From the NCBI RefSeq assembly GCF_000166775.1, contig NC_014720.1, positions 2,512,001-2,576,000 of the forward strand: 64,000 nucleotides of DNA, read 5' to 3'. Shown one piece after another: positions 52,622-61,035 of this stretch (its first letter is position 1; the number at the start of each line of letters is the position of its first letter). Below the pieces are notes generated by a model. That model was not told the DNA's origin. It saw only the letters and a list, made by a program, of their open reading frames with translations, and ran no database searches. Both the position numbers and the translations under genes were made by a program. Source of the DNA: Caldicellulosiruptor kronotskyensis 2002. GTDB lineage: Bacteria; Bacillota; Thermoanaerobacteria; Caldicellulosiruptorales; Caldicellulosiruptoraceae.

Positions 52622-52748
52622 ATGATCCCTCTTTCCTATATACAAATTGTTGCGCAAACATTTGCAGTGATTTTATTATATCAGATATTACAACATTTGT
52701 GCATTCAGCAATTTTACTAATTTTTATTCTCTCCTATTTCTTTTTAAA

Positions 52749-52804
52749 AAAACAAAATCCTCTCTGACAGCAAATTTTATTATATCATTATTTGTCAGAG
52801 AGGA
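52749..52804 (-). terminator. Terminator of the GH2 gene
   Basis: On the minus strand TCCTCTCTGACA (52804-52793) and TGTCAGAGAGGA (52769-52758) form a perfect 12-bp stem with a 23-nt loop, followed by TTTTGTTTTTTT. Confidence 0.88.
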
Positions 52805-52829
52805 CTTTTATTATTCATATTTAAAATAT

Positions 52830-55271
52830 TTACCTTATTACCATCTCAAGCAAATCCCAAACCTTGTTAACTTGAGCACTGTTTAAGCGGATTTTGTACT
52901 CCTTTTCAGGTCTTGCAAAAATGAAGTTGTTCTCTACATCCCTGTCAGCTTCAATTATAAGGCAGATTGCAGGAGTTTTGGGTTTTATTATAATATGGTC
53001 ATCTTTTATTTCGTACTCAAACTGGCAGGGTTTTAGCTCAAGGTTTATTGGCTTTTCAAATACAAAGTAGTTTTCGTACTCCACTCTATCGACAAAAAGG
53101 CTCACAAAAACTATGCTTTCCAAAAGTCCTCTGTCTATCTTATCTCCAATTACAGCCGTTTCAACATGTTTGGGTATATATAACCACTCACCCTTCAAAA
53201 TATTCAAGTTTTCTACTTTTTCAGAAAATGCCTCAATCACACCATTTTCAGGAATTTCCACAGTTAGGTTTTTCTCGTATAACTTCTGCCCGTCAAAGTT
53301 CCAGATTGTAATATTGAGCTTACCTTGTTTTGGCTCTAGCTCATCACTAACAATATATACCTTTAGTTTTCCATCCTCATACTCAACAACTGGCAAAAAC
53401 TTTGCAAATAACCTTTTTGATTCATAGTAAAGCGCCTTTCTTCTTTTCAAGTAATCAATTGATGACCATGATATAACAGGCCAGCAATCGTTAAGTTGCC
53501 AGTAAAGAGCACCGGCAGTTCTAAACTTATTTTTACGATAATGTTCAACAGCGGTTTTAATAGCCTCTTTTTGAACAAACTGTGACAAATACACAAAAGA
53601 GTCAAAGTCTTTTGGTAGACCAATTGAGCCTGCCATATACCTTATAAGCCTTTCCAAACCTTCTTCCTGCTTTTCGTGCATTCTCAAAGTTTTTGAAAAG
53701 ATTGTCTGGTCTTTAAGAGGAATGTACTTTTTCATTGTATCAAGGTGTGCTGCTGCCTGAAAACCAAACTCGCTCACAAACCTTGCATTGTCGTGTTTGT
53801 AGTAAATATAGTCTTTCCAGCCAGCCCAGATATCCCATGTATGTTTGTCGCCAGCAGTGTTGCTATTTGGATGCTCCCCACCATATGGGCTTGAGATGTG
53901 GTACGGTCTTGTTGGGTCAAGCTCTGATAGAATCTGTGGCAAAACCTTCTTGTAAATTCTATTTCCCAAAAACTCTGGATCGCCGATGTGCCACCAGTCT
54001 ACAAAGCCCCAGTTGTTCTCGTTATTCCCACACCACAGCACAATGCATGGATGGTTTCTGAGCCTCTTTATCTGGTACTCAGCTTCTTTTTTGAAATTCT
54101 CAACAAAAAAGTCAAACTCATCAGGATAAATTGCACATGCAAACATGAAATCCTGCCACACCATTATACCGTTTTTGTCACATTCGCTATAGAACCAGTC
54201 ATACTCATAAATTCCGCCGCCCCAGACTCGCAGCATGTTCATGTTCGCATCTTTTGCCATTTTAATTAACTCTTTATAGTCTTCTTCTTTTAGCCTTGGC
54301 AGGATGGAATCAGCAGGTATCCAGTTTGCACCTTTTGCAAAAATCTTCTTGCCATTTATCTCAAAGATAAAACTTTCGCCATATTCATCCTTTTCTTTTA
54401 TTACTCTTACAGTCCTGAACCCTGTTGTGACCTTCTTTTCTTGAGCTTCATTTGAAGTCTTTGCAGTTATTTTAAACTCATATAAAGAAGGCTCCCCATA
54501 CCCGTTTGGCCACCAAAGTTTTGGGTTTTCTATCTCAATCCTTTCATCAATAAAATACCCATCTTTTGATTTATAAACCTCTGGAAAAACTTTCACAGAA
54601 AAGCTACCATCAAATACCTCTATCTCAACTTCGGATGGTTTTTCAAAACAGTTTATCTTTGCAAACACCCTTACAATGGCAAGCTCATCTGAGATACTTT
54701 CCACTTTTACAAACTCATCTTGAATTTCAAGCCCATTGTGAAGCTCTAAATACACGCTCTTCCAGATTCCTATCTGGAGAATTCTTGGCCCCCAGTCCCA
54801 ACCATACGAATACTGCGACTTTCTTATCCAGCTTCTTTGCGGATAGCTGTAGTTTGACTGGTAAATGCTTTTGAGCCTTTCTGCCTCTTTTATTGGTGAA
54901 AGAAGGATCACCTTCAAAATGTTTTTCCCTTTTTTAAGTGCAAGACTCACATCAAATTCATACTTCAAAAACATGTTGTCAGTCTTACCCAAATAATGGT
55001 CATTTAAATAAATCTCAGATACCGTGTCAATTCCTTCGAACACAAGCTTTTTGACCTGAAAATCGACATTATCAACATCAAACTCTTTTACATACTCAAA
55101 ATCTTTCTCTTCTAAGTCATAAAATAAAACCTCGTTTGTTGCATAAAAAGGATCGGGAAGCTTTCCAAGGTTAATCAAATCAAGCTGGACACATCCTGGC
55201 ACACTTGCCTCGTAGTACTCATTCTGACCAACTTCTCTGAACTTCCATTTTCCGTCAAGACTTATTCGCAC
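52830..55271 (-). CDS. Intracellular GH2 beta-mannosidase
   Basis: An 813-residue enzyme that removes mannose from beta-mannooligosaccharide ends. N-terminal sugar-binding and immunoglobulin-like domains are followed by a TIM barrel with acid/base motif LWCGNNENNWGF and nucleophile motif FVSEFGFQA; GANWIPADSILPR and the mannosidase-type RVWGGGIYE are also present. The start is GTG 55271 (then RISLDGKWKFRE), 8 nt after AGGAGGG; the open frame extends upstream but has no ribosome site. No signal peptide. Just upstream lies the tail of a sugar ABC permease gene, its probable former operon partner. Confidence 0.92.
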   Translation of the reverse strand: MRISLDGKWKFREVGQNEYYEASVPGCVQLDLINLGKLPDPFYATNEVLFYDLEEKDFEYVKEFDVDNVDFQVKKLVFEGIDTVSEIYLNDHYLGKTDNMFLKYEFDVSLALKKGKNILKVILLSPIKEAERLKSIYQSNYSYPQRSWIRKSQYSYGWDWGPRILQIGIWKSVYLELHNGLEIQDEFVKVESISDELAIVRVFAKINCFEKPSEVEIEVFDGSFSVKVFPEVYKSKDGYFIDERIEIENPKLWWPNGYGEPSLYEFKITAKTSNEAQEKKVTTGFRTVRVIKEKDEYGESFIFEINGKKIFAKGANWIPADSILPRLKEEDYKELIKMAKDANMNMLRVWGGGIYEYDWFYSECDKNGIMVWQDFMFACAIYPDEFDFFVENFKKEAEYQIKRLRNHPCIVLWCGNNENNWGFVDWWHIGDPEFLGNRIYKKVLPQILSELDPTRPYHISSPYGGEHPNSNTAGDKHTWDIWAGWKDYIYYKHDNARFVSEFGFQAAAHLDTMKKYIPLKDQTIFSKTLRMHEKQEEGLERLIRYMAGSIGLPKDFDSFVYLSQFVQKEAIKTAVEHYRKNKFRTAGALYWQLNDCWPVISWSSIDYLKRRKALYYESKRLFAKFLPVVEYEDGKLKVYIVSDELEPKQGKLNITIWNFDGQKLYEKNLTVEIPENGVIEAFSEKVENLNILKGEWLYIPKHVETAVIGDKIDRGLLESIVFVSLFVDRVEYENYFVFEKPINLELKPCQFEYEIKDDHIIIKPKTPAICLIIEADRDVENNFIFARPEKEYKIRLNSAQVNKVWDLLEMVIR

Positions 55272-55407
55272 AGCTTTTACCCTCCTGTTTTTTTTGATAG
55301 TCTTTTCAGAATTTATTATAATACTTCTCACAGCAAGTTTCTCTTTCTTTATTTTTAGTCTTTATCTCATTTTTTAAGAAAAAAATAAAGGGGTGAAAAT
55401 CTTCATA

Positions 55408-55458
55408 TCACCCTTTGACAGCGCCTGCAACAAGTCCCTGGATTACTTTTTTAGATGC
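55408..55458 (-). pseudogene. 3' remnant of a MalG-type sugar ABC permease gene
   Basis: The minus strand reads SKKVIQGLVAGAVKG then TGA (stop at 55410-55408). This is the characteristic C-terminus of carbohydrate ABC permeases. Upstream of this the sequence switches abruptly to an AraC-family coding region on the opposite strand. The rest of the permease gene is absent from the window. Confidence 0.78.
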
Positions 55459-55718
55459 TGTCTGACATTGCTGAGGTTTGCGGAATCTCGCCCAATTATT
55501 TTTGCAAAATATTTAAAGAAGAAACTGGTAAAAGTTTTGTGGACTTTTTAAATGAACTCAGGATAAACAAAGCAAAAGAGCTTCTTCTTTCTACAAATCT
55601 AAAATCTTATGAGGTTGCCGAAAAGGTTGGATTTAGCGACTATAAATATTTTTCGATGATATTTAAAAAATACACAGGCCTATCTCCAAGGAAGTTCAAA
55701 GAGGAAGGACAAAAATAA
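55455..55718 (+). pseudogene. Truncated AraC-family regulator (C-terminal HTH only)
   Basis: The 87 residues comprise the last part of an AraC/YesN-type DNA-binding domain: SDIAEVCGISPNYFCKIFKEETGKSF, then SYEVAEKVGFSDYKYFSMIFKKYTGLSPRKFKEE. The first few residues of HTH 1 and all sensory or receiver domains are missing; a TAG precedes the ATG and no ribosome site is seen. It abuts the permease tail at about 55455. Almost surely non-functional as a regulator. Confidence 0.85.
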
Positions 55719-55785
55719 AAGCGTTTTTTCCTTTTTTGTGATATAATTTTATGAAAGAGTTTGATAAAAACTGTGTGGATGTGTT

Positions 55786-56142
55786 ATGGACCAAGAAAGA
55801 GTTATAGACTTGGCAAGAGAGTTTGTTGAGAGGATAAGCAAAGAATGTCCAATAAAGTTTGCATACTTGTTTGGATCATTTGCAACAGGAACATTTAACA
55901 ATATGAGCAATGTTGACATTGCAGTTATGTTCGAAGAAGATTTACTTGCGATGAATGAAGCAATCTTAAGAGGTCTTTTGATGGAAGAGGGAAAAGCTCT
56001 ATTTAAAAGAGATGTTGATATTGTCAATCTGAAAAATGCTAATATTTTTCTTAAGTACAGCATAATAAAGGATGGGATAATTCTAAAAGACCATGAAGAA
56101 AGAAGCTTATTTGAAACAAGTGTGATTAAGAGAGTACCTTGA
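55786..56142 (+). CDS. MNT-family minimal nucleotidyltransferase antitoxin, frameshifted C-terminus
   Basis: MNT antitoxins neutralise HEPN (HepT) toxins, in studied cases by AMP transfer. The catalytic motif GSFATG...NNMSNVDIAVMF is intact (GSx10DxD type), as is the second acidic residue in RDVDIVNL. The frame ends early at VIKRVP. A 1-2 nt indel in the AGAGAG run (56129-56134) would restore the family-like C-terminus YLDFSYYSEIYN. The partner hepT gene survives only as a 22-codon tail. TGATATAAT at 55739-55747 is a likely promoter. Confidence 0.82.
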   Translation: MDQERVIDLAREFVERISKECPIKFAYLFGSFATGTFNNMSNVDIAVMFEEDLLAMNEAILRGLLMEEGKALFKRDVDIVNLKNANIFLKYSIIKDGIILKDHEERSLFETSVIKRVP

Positions 56143-56237
56143 TTTTAGTTACTATTCTGAAATCTATAATCAAAAGATTCTTGAAAGTATAAAAAATGAA
56201 GAATTTTTTGGAATGTCATTTATGTTATTTTTTAATG

Positions 56238-56309
56238 GTTTACGAAATCATACTTAACAATTTAAATGATTTTGAAGACTTTATTGACACAATCTCAGAG
56301 TACATTTAG
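56238..56309 (+). pseudogene. Remnant of a HEPN (HepT, DUF86) toxin gene
   Basis: The frame VYEIILNNLNDFEDFIDTI then SEYI and TAG matches the usual C-terminal helix of HepT proteins. No HEPN catalytic RxxxxH motif remains in frame upstream. The fragment ends 20 bp before the nadE start codon. Confidence 0.55.
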
Positions 56310-56328
56310 CACAAAGAAGGTGGAAGAT

Positions 56329-57951
56329 GTGAAGGTCTTACTTTGCCAGATAAATCCCATTGTTGGAGATATTGAAGGCAATACAAAAAAGATAATAAGA
56401 ATTATAAAATCGCACAGAGACGCAAAAATTCTTATATTTCCGGAACTTGCAATCTGCGGATATCCTCCAAAAGATCTCTTGTTTCAAAAAGACTTTATAG
56501 AAGCTGTTGACAAGGCAATAGAAGAAATTGCAAAAGAAGTGGATGATAGCTTTGTGATTGTAGGTAGCCCAACAAAGAGCCACCATGTTTCAAAGCTTTT
56601 CAACAGTGCTATTATTTTCCACCAAGGCAAAATAGAAAAGATTATACACAAAACTCTTTTACCCTCTTATGATGTATTTGATGAAAACAGGTACTTTATC
56701 CCAAGCCCTGCAAGAGAGGTTGTGACTATTGAAGGGATAAACTTTGGTATAAGCATATGTGAGGATATCTGGAACATAAACAACGATGAAAATGCAATGT
56801 ATGACATAAATGTGCTCGATGAGCTTTCTCAAAAGGGTGCAAAGATGTTTATAAACCTTTCTGCATCACCCTTTCACTACACAAAACTTAAAACTCAGAG
56901 GTTAAAAGTTCTGAAAGAGGCTGCAACAAAGTATGGCATTCCTGTTATATATGTAAATCAGGTTGGCGGCAACGATGAACTGATATTTGATGGAAACAGC
57001 GTTGTTGTTAGTTCAAACGGCAAGGTTGTGGCAAAAGCAAAAGAATTTGAAGAGGACATATTGGAAATTGAGCTTGAAAAGATTGATAAGATGCCTGAAG
57101 TTGAAATACATGAAGATATCTCATGGATTAAAAAAGCGCTTGTGCTTGGAATAAGAGATTATTTTGAAAAGACAGGAATAACCAAAAAGGCAGTAGTGGG
57201 TCTTTCTGGAGGAATTGACTCATCAGTTGTTTGCTGTTTGGCAGCAGAAGCGCTTGGACCTGAAAATGTGCTTGGTGTTGCCATGCCATCGCGATATTCT
57301 TCAGAGCACAGTTTAAAAGATGCAAAGCAGCTTGCAGAAAACCTTGGCATAGAATTTAGGGTTTATTCTATTGAAGAACCATTTAAAGCTTATCTTAAAA
57401 TGTTTAATGGAAGCGAAATTGCTCTGCAGGACTTGGCAGAGGAAAACATTCAGGCACGAATTCGTGGAAATATCCTCATGTTTATATCAAACAGGGAAAA
57501 CCGGCTTGTTTTAACAACTGGTAACAAGTCTGAACTTGCAGTTGGATACTGCACGCTTTACGGTGATATGGCAGGCGGGCTTGCGGTTATATCAGATTTG
57601 CCCAAAATGCTTGTGTATGAGCTTGCAAGGTATATAAACAGGGAAAGAGAAATAATCCCACACAACGTTTTAGTAAAACCACCATCTGCAGAACTTAGAC
57701 CAAACCAAAAAGACCAGGATACTCTTCCACCGTATGAAGTGCTTGATCCAATACTTATTTCATATATAGAAGATCAAAAGAGCATAAATGAAATAGTGGA
57801 AATGGGATACCCAAAAGATCTTGTGCTCAAAGTAATAAAGATGGTGGAAAGAGCAGAATATAAGCGAAAACAGGCAGCACCAGGCTTGAAAGTAACATCA
57901 AAAGCGTTTGGTTTTGGCAGGCGCATGCCAATTGTCCAAAGGTGGGTGTAG
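56329..57951 (+). CDS. nadE: Glutamine-dependent NAD+ synthetase
   Basis: Makes NAD from nicotinate adenine dinucleotide, ATP and glutamine. An N-terminal nitrilase-type glutaminase has triad segments FPELAICGYPP (Glu), HKTLLPSYDVFDE (Lys) and SICEDIWN (Cys). The synthetase domain has the P-loop VVGLSGGIDSS. Start GTG 56329, preceded by AAGAAGGTGG, gives 540 residues; the frame extends 63 nt further upstream, but those codons overlap the hepT remnant. Monocistronic as far as can be seen. Confidence 0.95.
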   Translation: MKVLLCQINPIVGDIEGNTKKIIRIIKSHRDAKILIFPELAICGYPPKDLLFQKDFIEAVDKAIEEIAKEVDDSFVIVGSPTKSHHVSKLFNSAIIFHQGKIEKIIHKTLLPSYDVFDENRYFIPSPAREVVTIEGINFGISICEDIWNINNDENAMYDINVLDELSQKGAKMFINLSASPFHYTKLKTQRLKVLKEAATKYGIPVIYVNQVGGNDELIFDGNSVVVSSNGKVVAKAKEFEEDILEIELEKIDKMPEVEIHEDISWIKKALVLGIRDYFEKTGITKKAVVGLSGGIDSSVVCCLAAEALGPENVLGVAMPSRYSSEHSLKDAKQLAENLGIEFRVYSIEEPFKAYLKMFNGSEIALQDLAEENIQARIRGNILMFISNRENRLVLTTGNKSELAVGYCTLYGDMAGGLAVISDLPKMLVYELARYINREREIIPHNVLVKPPSAELRPNQKDQDTLPPYEVLDPILISYIEDQKSINEIVEMGYPKDLVLKVIKMVERAEYKRKQAAPGLKVTSKAFGFGRRMPIVQRWV

Positions 57952-58007
57952 ATGATATAATATAAGATTCTTTGAAAATTTTTTTGTTATGTAAATAACT
58001 TTTGATA

Positions 58008-58036
58008 TTGACATTTTTCTTCTTTTTTTATATTAT
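58008..58036 (+). promoter_or_regulatory. Promoter of the SurA-N-like gene
   Basis: TTGACA (58008-58013) and TATTAT (58031-58036) are 17 bp apart. AGAAAGGAAA follows, but the start codon is about 30 nt further, so the leader is short. Confidence 0.8.
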
Positions 58037-58077
58037 CATTAGAAAGGAAACTTATATAAGTTTGGAGTTTAATAGTA

Positions 58078-58791
58078 ATGAAAAGAAAAACAATCAATAT
58101 ATTGGTATTTGTGGTTTTAATAATAGCAATTGCTGGTGGGGTTCTTCTCAAGAAAACTGTTCTTTCAGGTGAAGACAAATTAAGCTTCACAGTTAAAAAA
58201 ACATTGGAAATAGAAAAGAGTAATAATAGCGACATTATTGCTAAGGTTGATGGTATTCCTATTTATAAAAAGGATCTTGAAATTGCTGAACTGTATGAAA
58301 AGGTTCGATTTGATAATACAGTAAAATTAGGAGCTATAGCTAAACAAAATACCTTAGTTACTCCTTATCAAAAAACCAAAAAAGAACTTCTCAATGAACT
58401 CATCGAAAGAAAAGCCTTAATGGAATCTGCAAAGAAAGAAGGATATTTAGTATCAAAGGAAGAAGCTGAAGCCTACTTTAATAATGTGAAAAAAACAATA
58501 GATGATGTTTTAAATGGGAAGATAAAAGGTGATATTGAAAATGCTAAGCAAGCTAAAGAAGTGTTAGATATGTACAAAACACAGCTTTCTGAAAATGAAT
58601 TTAATGAAAAAGTCATCAGTGCTTATCAGGAAATATTAACTATAAGCAAATATTTAAATGCAAAAGTTGATGAATATGTAAAGGAACATCCTAATGCAAC
58701 ACCTGATGAAGTAAAGAAATTTATAAATGATTTTAAAAAGAAAGTTAAATCAAATTCAAAAATTGAAATTTTAAATTCAGAATTGCAGTAA
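58078..58791 (+). CDS. Membrane-anchored SurA-N-like chaperone-type protein
   Basis: A 237-residue protein with an N-terminal anchor or signal segment (INILVFVVLIIAIAGGVLL). A SurA-like region follows (IIAKVDGIPIYKKDLEIAELY...KTKKELLNELIERKALMESAKKEGY) that is shared with peptidyl-prolyl isomerase chaperones such as PrsA. No PPIase (parvulin) domain follows; the rest is helical and lysine-rich. Probably extracytoplasmic. Own promoter and terminator make it monocistronic. Confidence 0.82.
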   Translation: MKRKTINILVFVVLIIAIAGGVLLKKTVLSGEDKLSFTVKKTLEIEKSNNSDIIAKVDGIPIYKKDLEIAELYEKVRFDNTVKLGAIAKQNTLVTPYQKTKKELLNELIERKALMESAKKEGYLVSKEEAEAYFNNVKKTIDDVLNGKIKGDIENAKQAKEVLDMYKTQLSENEFNEKVISAYQEILTISKYLNAKVDEYVKEHPNATPDEVKKFINDFKKKVKSNSKIEILNSELQ

Positions 58792-58836
58792 ACATTTTTC
58801 TTCTATTATTTTTAGAAAGAAAGTCAAAAAATAACA

Positions 58837-58875
58837 GGGGCCGTCCAAAAAAATATTTGGATGACCCCCTTTTTT
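58837..58875 (+). terminator. Terminator of the SurA-N-like gene
   Basis: GGGGCCGTCCAAA and TTTGGATGACCCC form an imperfect stem followed by CTTTTTT. Confidence 0.85.
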
Positions 58876-58962
58876 GGTATCACATACATATGTAATAAAA
58901 TAAAACCTTTAAAACTCCATTTTTAGACATCCCATTTAATATATTCCATGCACTTATTCAAA

Positions 58963-59901
58963 TCAGTAATTTTTATATATTCTCACAAAACCTTTCAGGC
59001 TTGTTATCTCAATAGTATTCCCCCCTGAATCAAGGTCTATATAGTAGCTGTTTCCTGTTTTTGTGAGATCAAAGTCAGATTTTACCTTCCCTTTTGCTAA
59101 TATCTTAATCTTTGCTTTAACACCTTTCCCTGCAGCAAAAGAAATATCACCTTCACCTACAGTTACAAAAGACGAATTTCCGTATCCATTTATTCTATCT
59201 ATCTTTGCAACAACATTCCCTTTTGTTGTTGAAACTTTGAAGCTGCCTGTTTTTTCGATTTTGAGGTTTATATTGCCCTTTCCATTGTTAATTAGAAAAT
59301 CTCCGCTGACATAGTCAAGCTTGATATCACCTTCACCATTTTTAATGTCAAGCGGTGCACCTGTGTTTGTTACCGCAATGTTCCCCACTCCATTTACTAT
59401 GTAAACAGAACCGTCTTTAATATCCGAGACACTTACACTTCCACTATTGTTTTGAACAACTACTTTGCAGTCCTGCGGAAGAAAAACCTCAAACTCAAAT
59501 TCTCTTTTTGGATTTGAGACCTTGTTAGCTAAAACTGCCTCAGAAGTAGTATATGCTCTTGCTTTTACATATACTCTGTCAACCTCGTTTTCAATGCTCA
59601 AATCCATGTCATCAAAAATCTTCTGCAGTTCCTTCTCATCAAGTTCACTAACATTGCTGCCACTTTCATTATATGTCCATACCACTTTTTTGATATATCT
59701 TATAGCAATATCAGACGTAGCCTTCTTCCCCCTGATGGCAATAAAAGAGCTGTCACAGTCAATGACAAAAGCCTTCCCATTATAGTCTAAAACCCTCCAC
59801 CTTCCTTCCTGTGAAAACTCTTTTGTCTTTGTTTTTTGAGGTGTGCAAGCAACAAGCATTAAAAGAAATGTCAGTAAAATGGTCATTAATTTAAACTTCA
59901 T
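58963..59901 (-). CDS. DUF4097-type beta-solenoid lipoprotein
   Basis: A 312-residue predicted lipoprotein: signal peptide ending in the lipobox LVAC (Cys19). The second half is a repetitive right-handed beta solenoid with short turns (SGSVSVSDIKDGSVYIVNG, GDIKLDYVSGDF, GKGNINLKI, KGNVVAKI), as in DUF4097/putative adhesin-like proteins. No function assigned. It is downstream of the 60044 gene on the same strand with a 142-bp gap. Confidence 0.85.
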   Translation of the reverse strand: MKFKLMTILLTFLLMLVACTPQKTKTKEFSQEGRWRVLDYNGKAFVIDCDSSFIAIRGKKATSDIAIRYIKKVVWTYNESGSNVSELDEKELQKIFDDMDLSIENEVDRVYVKARAYTTSEAVLANKVSNPKREFEFEVFLPQDCKVVVQNNSGSVSVSDIKDGSVYIVNGVGNIAVTNTGAPLDIKNGEGDIKLDYVSGDFLINNGKGNINLKIEKTGSFKVSTTKGNVVAKIDRINGYGNSSFVTVGEGDISFAAGKGVKAKIKILAKGKVKSDFDLTKTGNSYYIDLDSGGNTIEITSLKGFVRIYKNY

Positions 59902-60043
59902 AAAAATCCCCCTTGAGTTTTCAAAAAAAGAAAAGCTCTAAAAACAATTTTTATATAAAAATTTTATAATAAACGAGATGTTTTGTATACTACCTCAAAG
60001 CCAATTTTGTAAAAGTTGCTTAAAATCTCAAGGGGTACTATTG

Positions 60044-60643
60044 TCAAATCTCTACAGTCCATGCACACTCCTCTTTTCTGTCAATAAACACATAAAGTTT
60101 GCTGCCTTCTTTTTCCACAACCTGCGCTGTGAAATCATTATTTTGAAGGCTGAGCTTTGTAAAATAGTCCACAATAATGTGTTTTGCAACGTTTGTGTTT
60201 TGAAAAATTTTTTCCACAAGACAATCTATATATATTCGGTCACTTTGAAAAAGAATTTTATCACACAGACCTATTGTTTCTTTTACATCCACTATATCTT
60301 CTTTTTTGACAGAAGACAAAATCAAAATCTCTGGATTTCTGTATTCTCCAAACCTATATTTTTTTGTATTCACAATAGATTCTATATACATTCTATTGAA
60401 TATTTCATTTTTTGAAAGTTTGTAAGCGAGCCAAAGGTCATGGTTTGCAATGTATGTTCTTTGAGTATCCACATTTGTTGCAACCCAGTCTGCTGGTATA
60501 TGTCCAGGTGTTAAAAATCCCGATATGCACTTGACATATACACCCCTCAGCCCGATTTTCTTGTTATAGTCCTTTTCTATATTTATCCCATTTTCAAGTA
60601 TCATCTTTTTCTTGTTCGGCTCTACCGGAATATAGACAATCAC
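60044..60643 (-). CDS. Unknown 199-residue protein coupled to a DHPS-N-like gene
   Basis: Not recognised. The start GTG 60643 follows GGAGG by 9 nt; the frame extends further upstream inside the neighbouring gene. Segments are LTPGHIPADWVATNVDTQRT, YRFGEYRNPEILILSSVKKEDIVDV and CDKILFQSDRIYIDCLVEKIF. No signal peptide or transmembrane region. It overlaps the end of the 60594 gene by about 50 bp, an unusually long overlap that suggests co-translation. Confidence 0.6.
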   Translation of the reverse strand: MIVYIPVEPNKKKMILENGINIEKDYNKKIGLRGVYVKCISGFLTPGHIPADWVATNVDTQRTYIANHDLWLAYKLSKNEIFNRMYIESIVNTKKYRFGEYRNPEILILSSVKKEDIVDVKETIGLCDKILFQSDRIYIDCLVEKIFQNTNVAKHIIVDYFTKLSLQNNDFTAQVVEKEGSKLYVFIDRKEECAWTVEI

Positions 60644-60995
60644 GTTCAAATCCCTCCACAATCTTTTGTATTTTCTCTGCAAGTTCTTTCAGTTTAAAAG
60701 GTTGCTTTTTTAGCTTTTCACACAGCATTTTAAGCTGCAGGACATTCCCAAATACCAAACAGTCACTCTTTTGGACTGAGTGGTCTATTGAGCCTTTGTT
60801 AACAACAGCATCTGTTCCAATGGAAAGCATTGTCTGTTTTATTATATTTGCCTGTGTAGGTGTCAGGTCTTCTATGTATATGTGAAGATATACCATTTTT
60901 TTAAGAAGATACTCTTTTGCATACCTGTCAGGCCCTATTTTTTCAATATAGTTTCTTAGCTTTTCAATATTATTTTCCACTAAATAACAGTTCAA
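60594..60995 (-). CDS. Stand-alone domain resembling the N-terminus of clostridial dihydropteroate synthase
   Basis: A 133-residue protein. The stretch LTPTQANIIKQTMLSIGTDA through DCLVFGNVLQLKMLCEKLKKQPFKLKELAEKI resembles the N-terminal extension domain of DHPS (FolP) from Clostridia, as I remember it. The catalytic pterin-binding TIM barrel that normally follows is absent here; a different unknown protein overlaps instead. TTG 60995 follows AAAGGAG by 9 nt. It may be a detached domain with a regulatory role or a remnant. Confidence 0.62.
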   Translation of the reverse strand: MNCYLVENNIEKLRNYIEKIGPDRYAKEYLLKKMVYLHIYIEDLTPTQANIIKQTMLSIGTDAVVNKGSIDHSVQKSDCLVFGNVLQLKMLCEKLKKQPFKLKELAEKIQKIVEGFERDCLYSGRAEQEKDDT

Positions 60996-61035
60996 TTTAA
61001 TTTTCTCCTTTCCAAAATTTGTATTAAATTTTCTA

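Noticed and set aside
55455..55718. Intact small HTH regulator
   Set aside because: It lacks the N-terminal domains and the start of the first HTH, has a stop just before the ATG and no ribosome site; better read as a truncated AraC protein.
56232..56257. HEPN-like RxxxxH-style string GLRNH in the extended MNT frame
   Set aside because: The same bases read VYEIIL in the frame that matches the HepT C-terminus; the GLRNH resemblance is a coincidence of a different frame.
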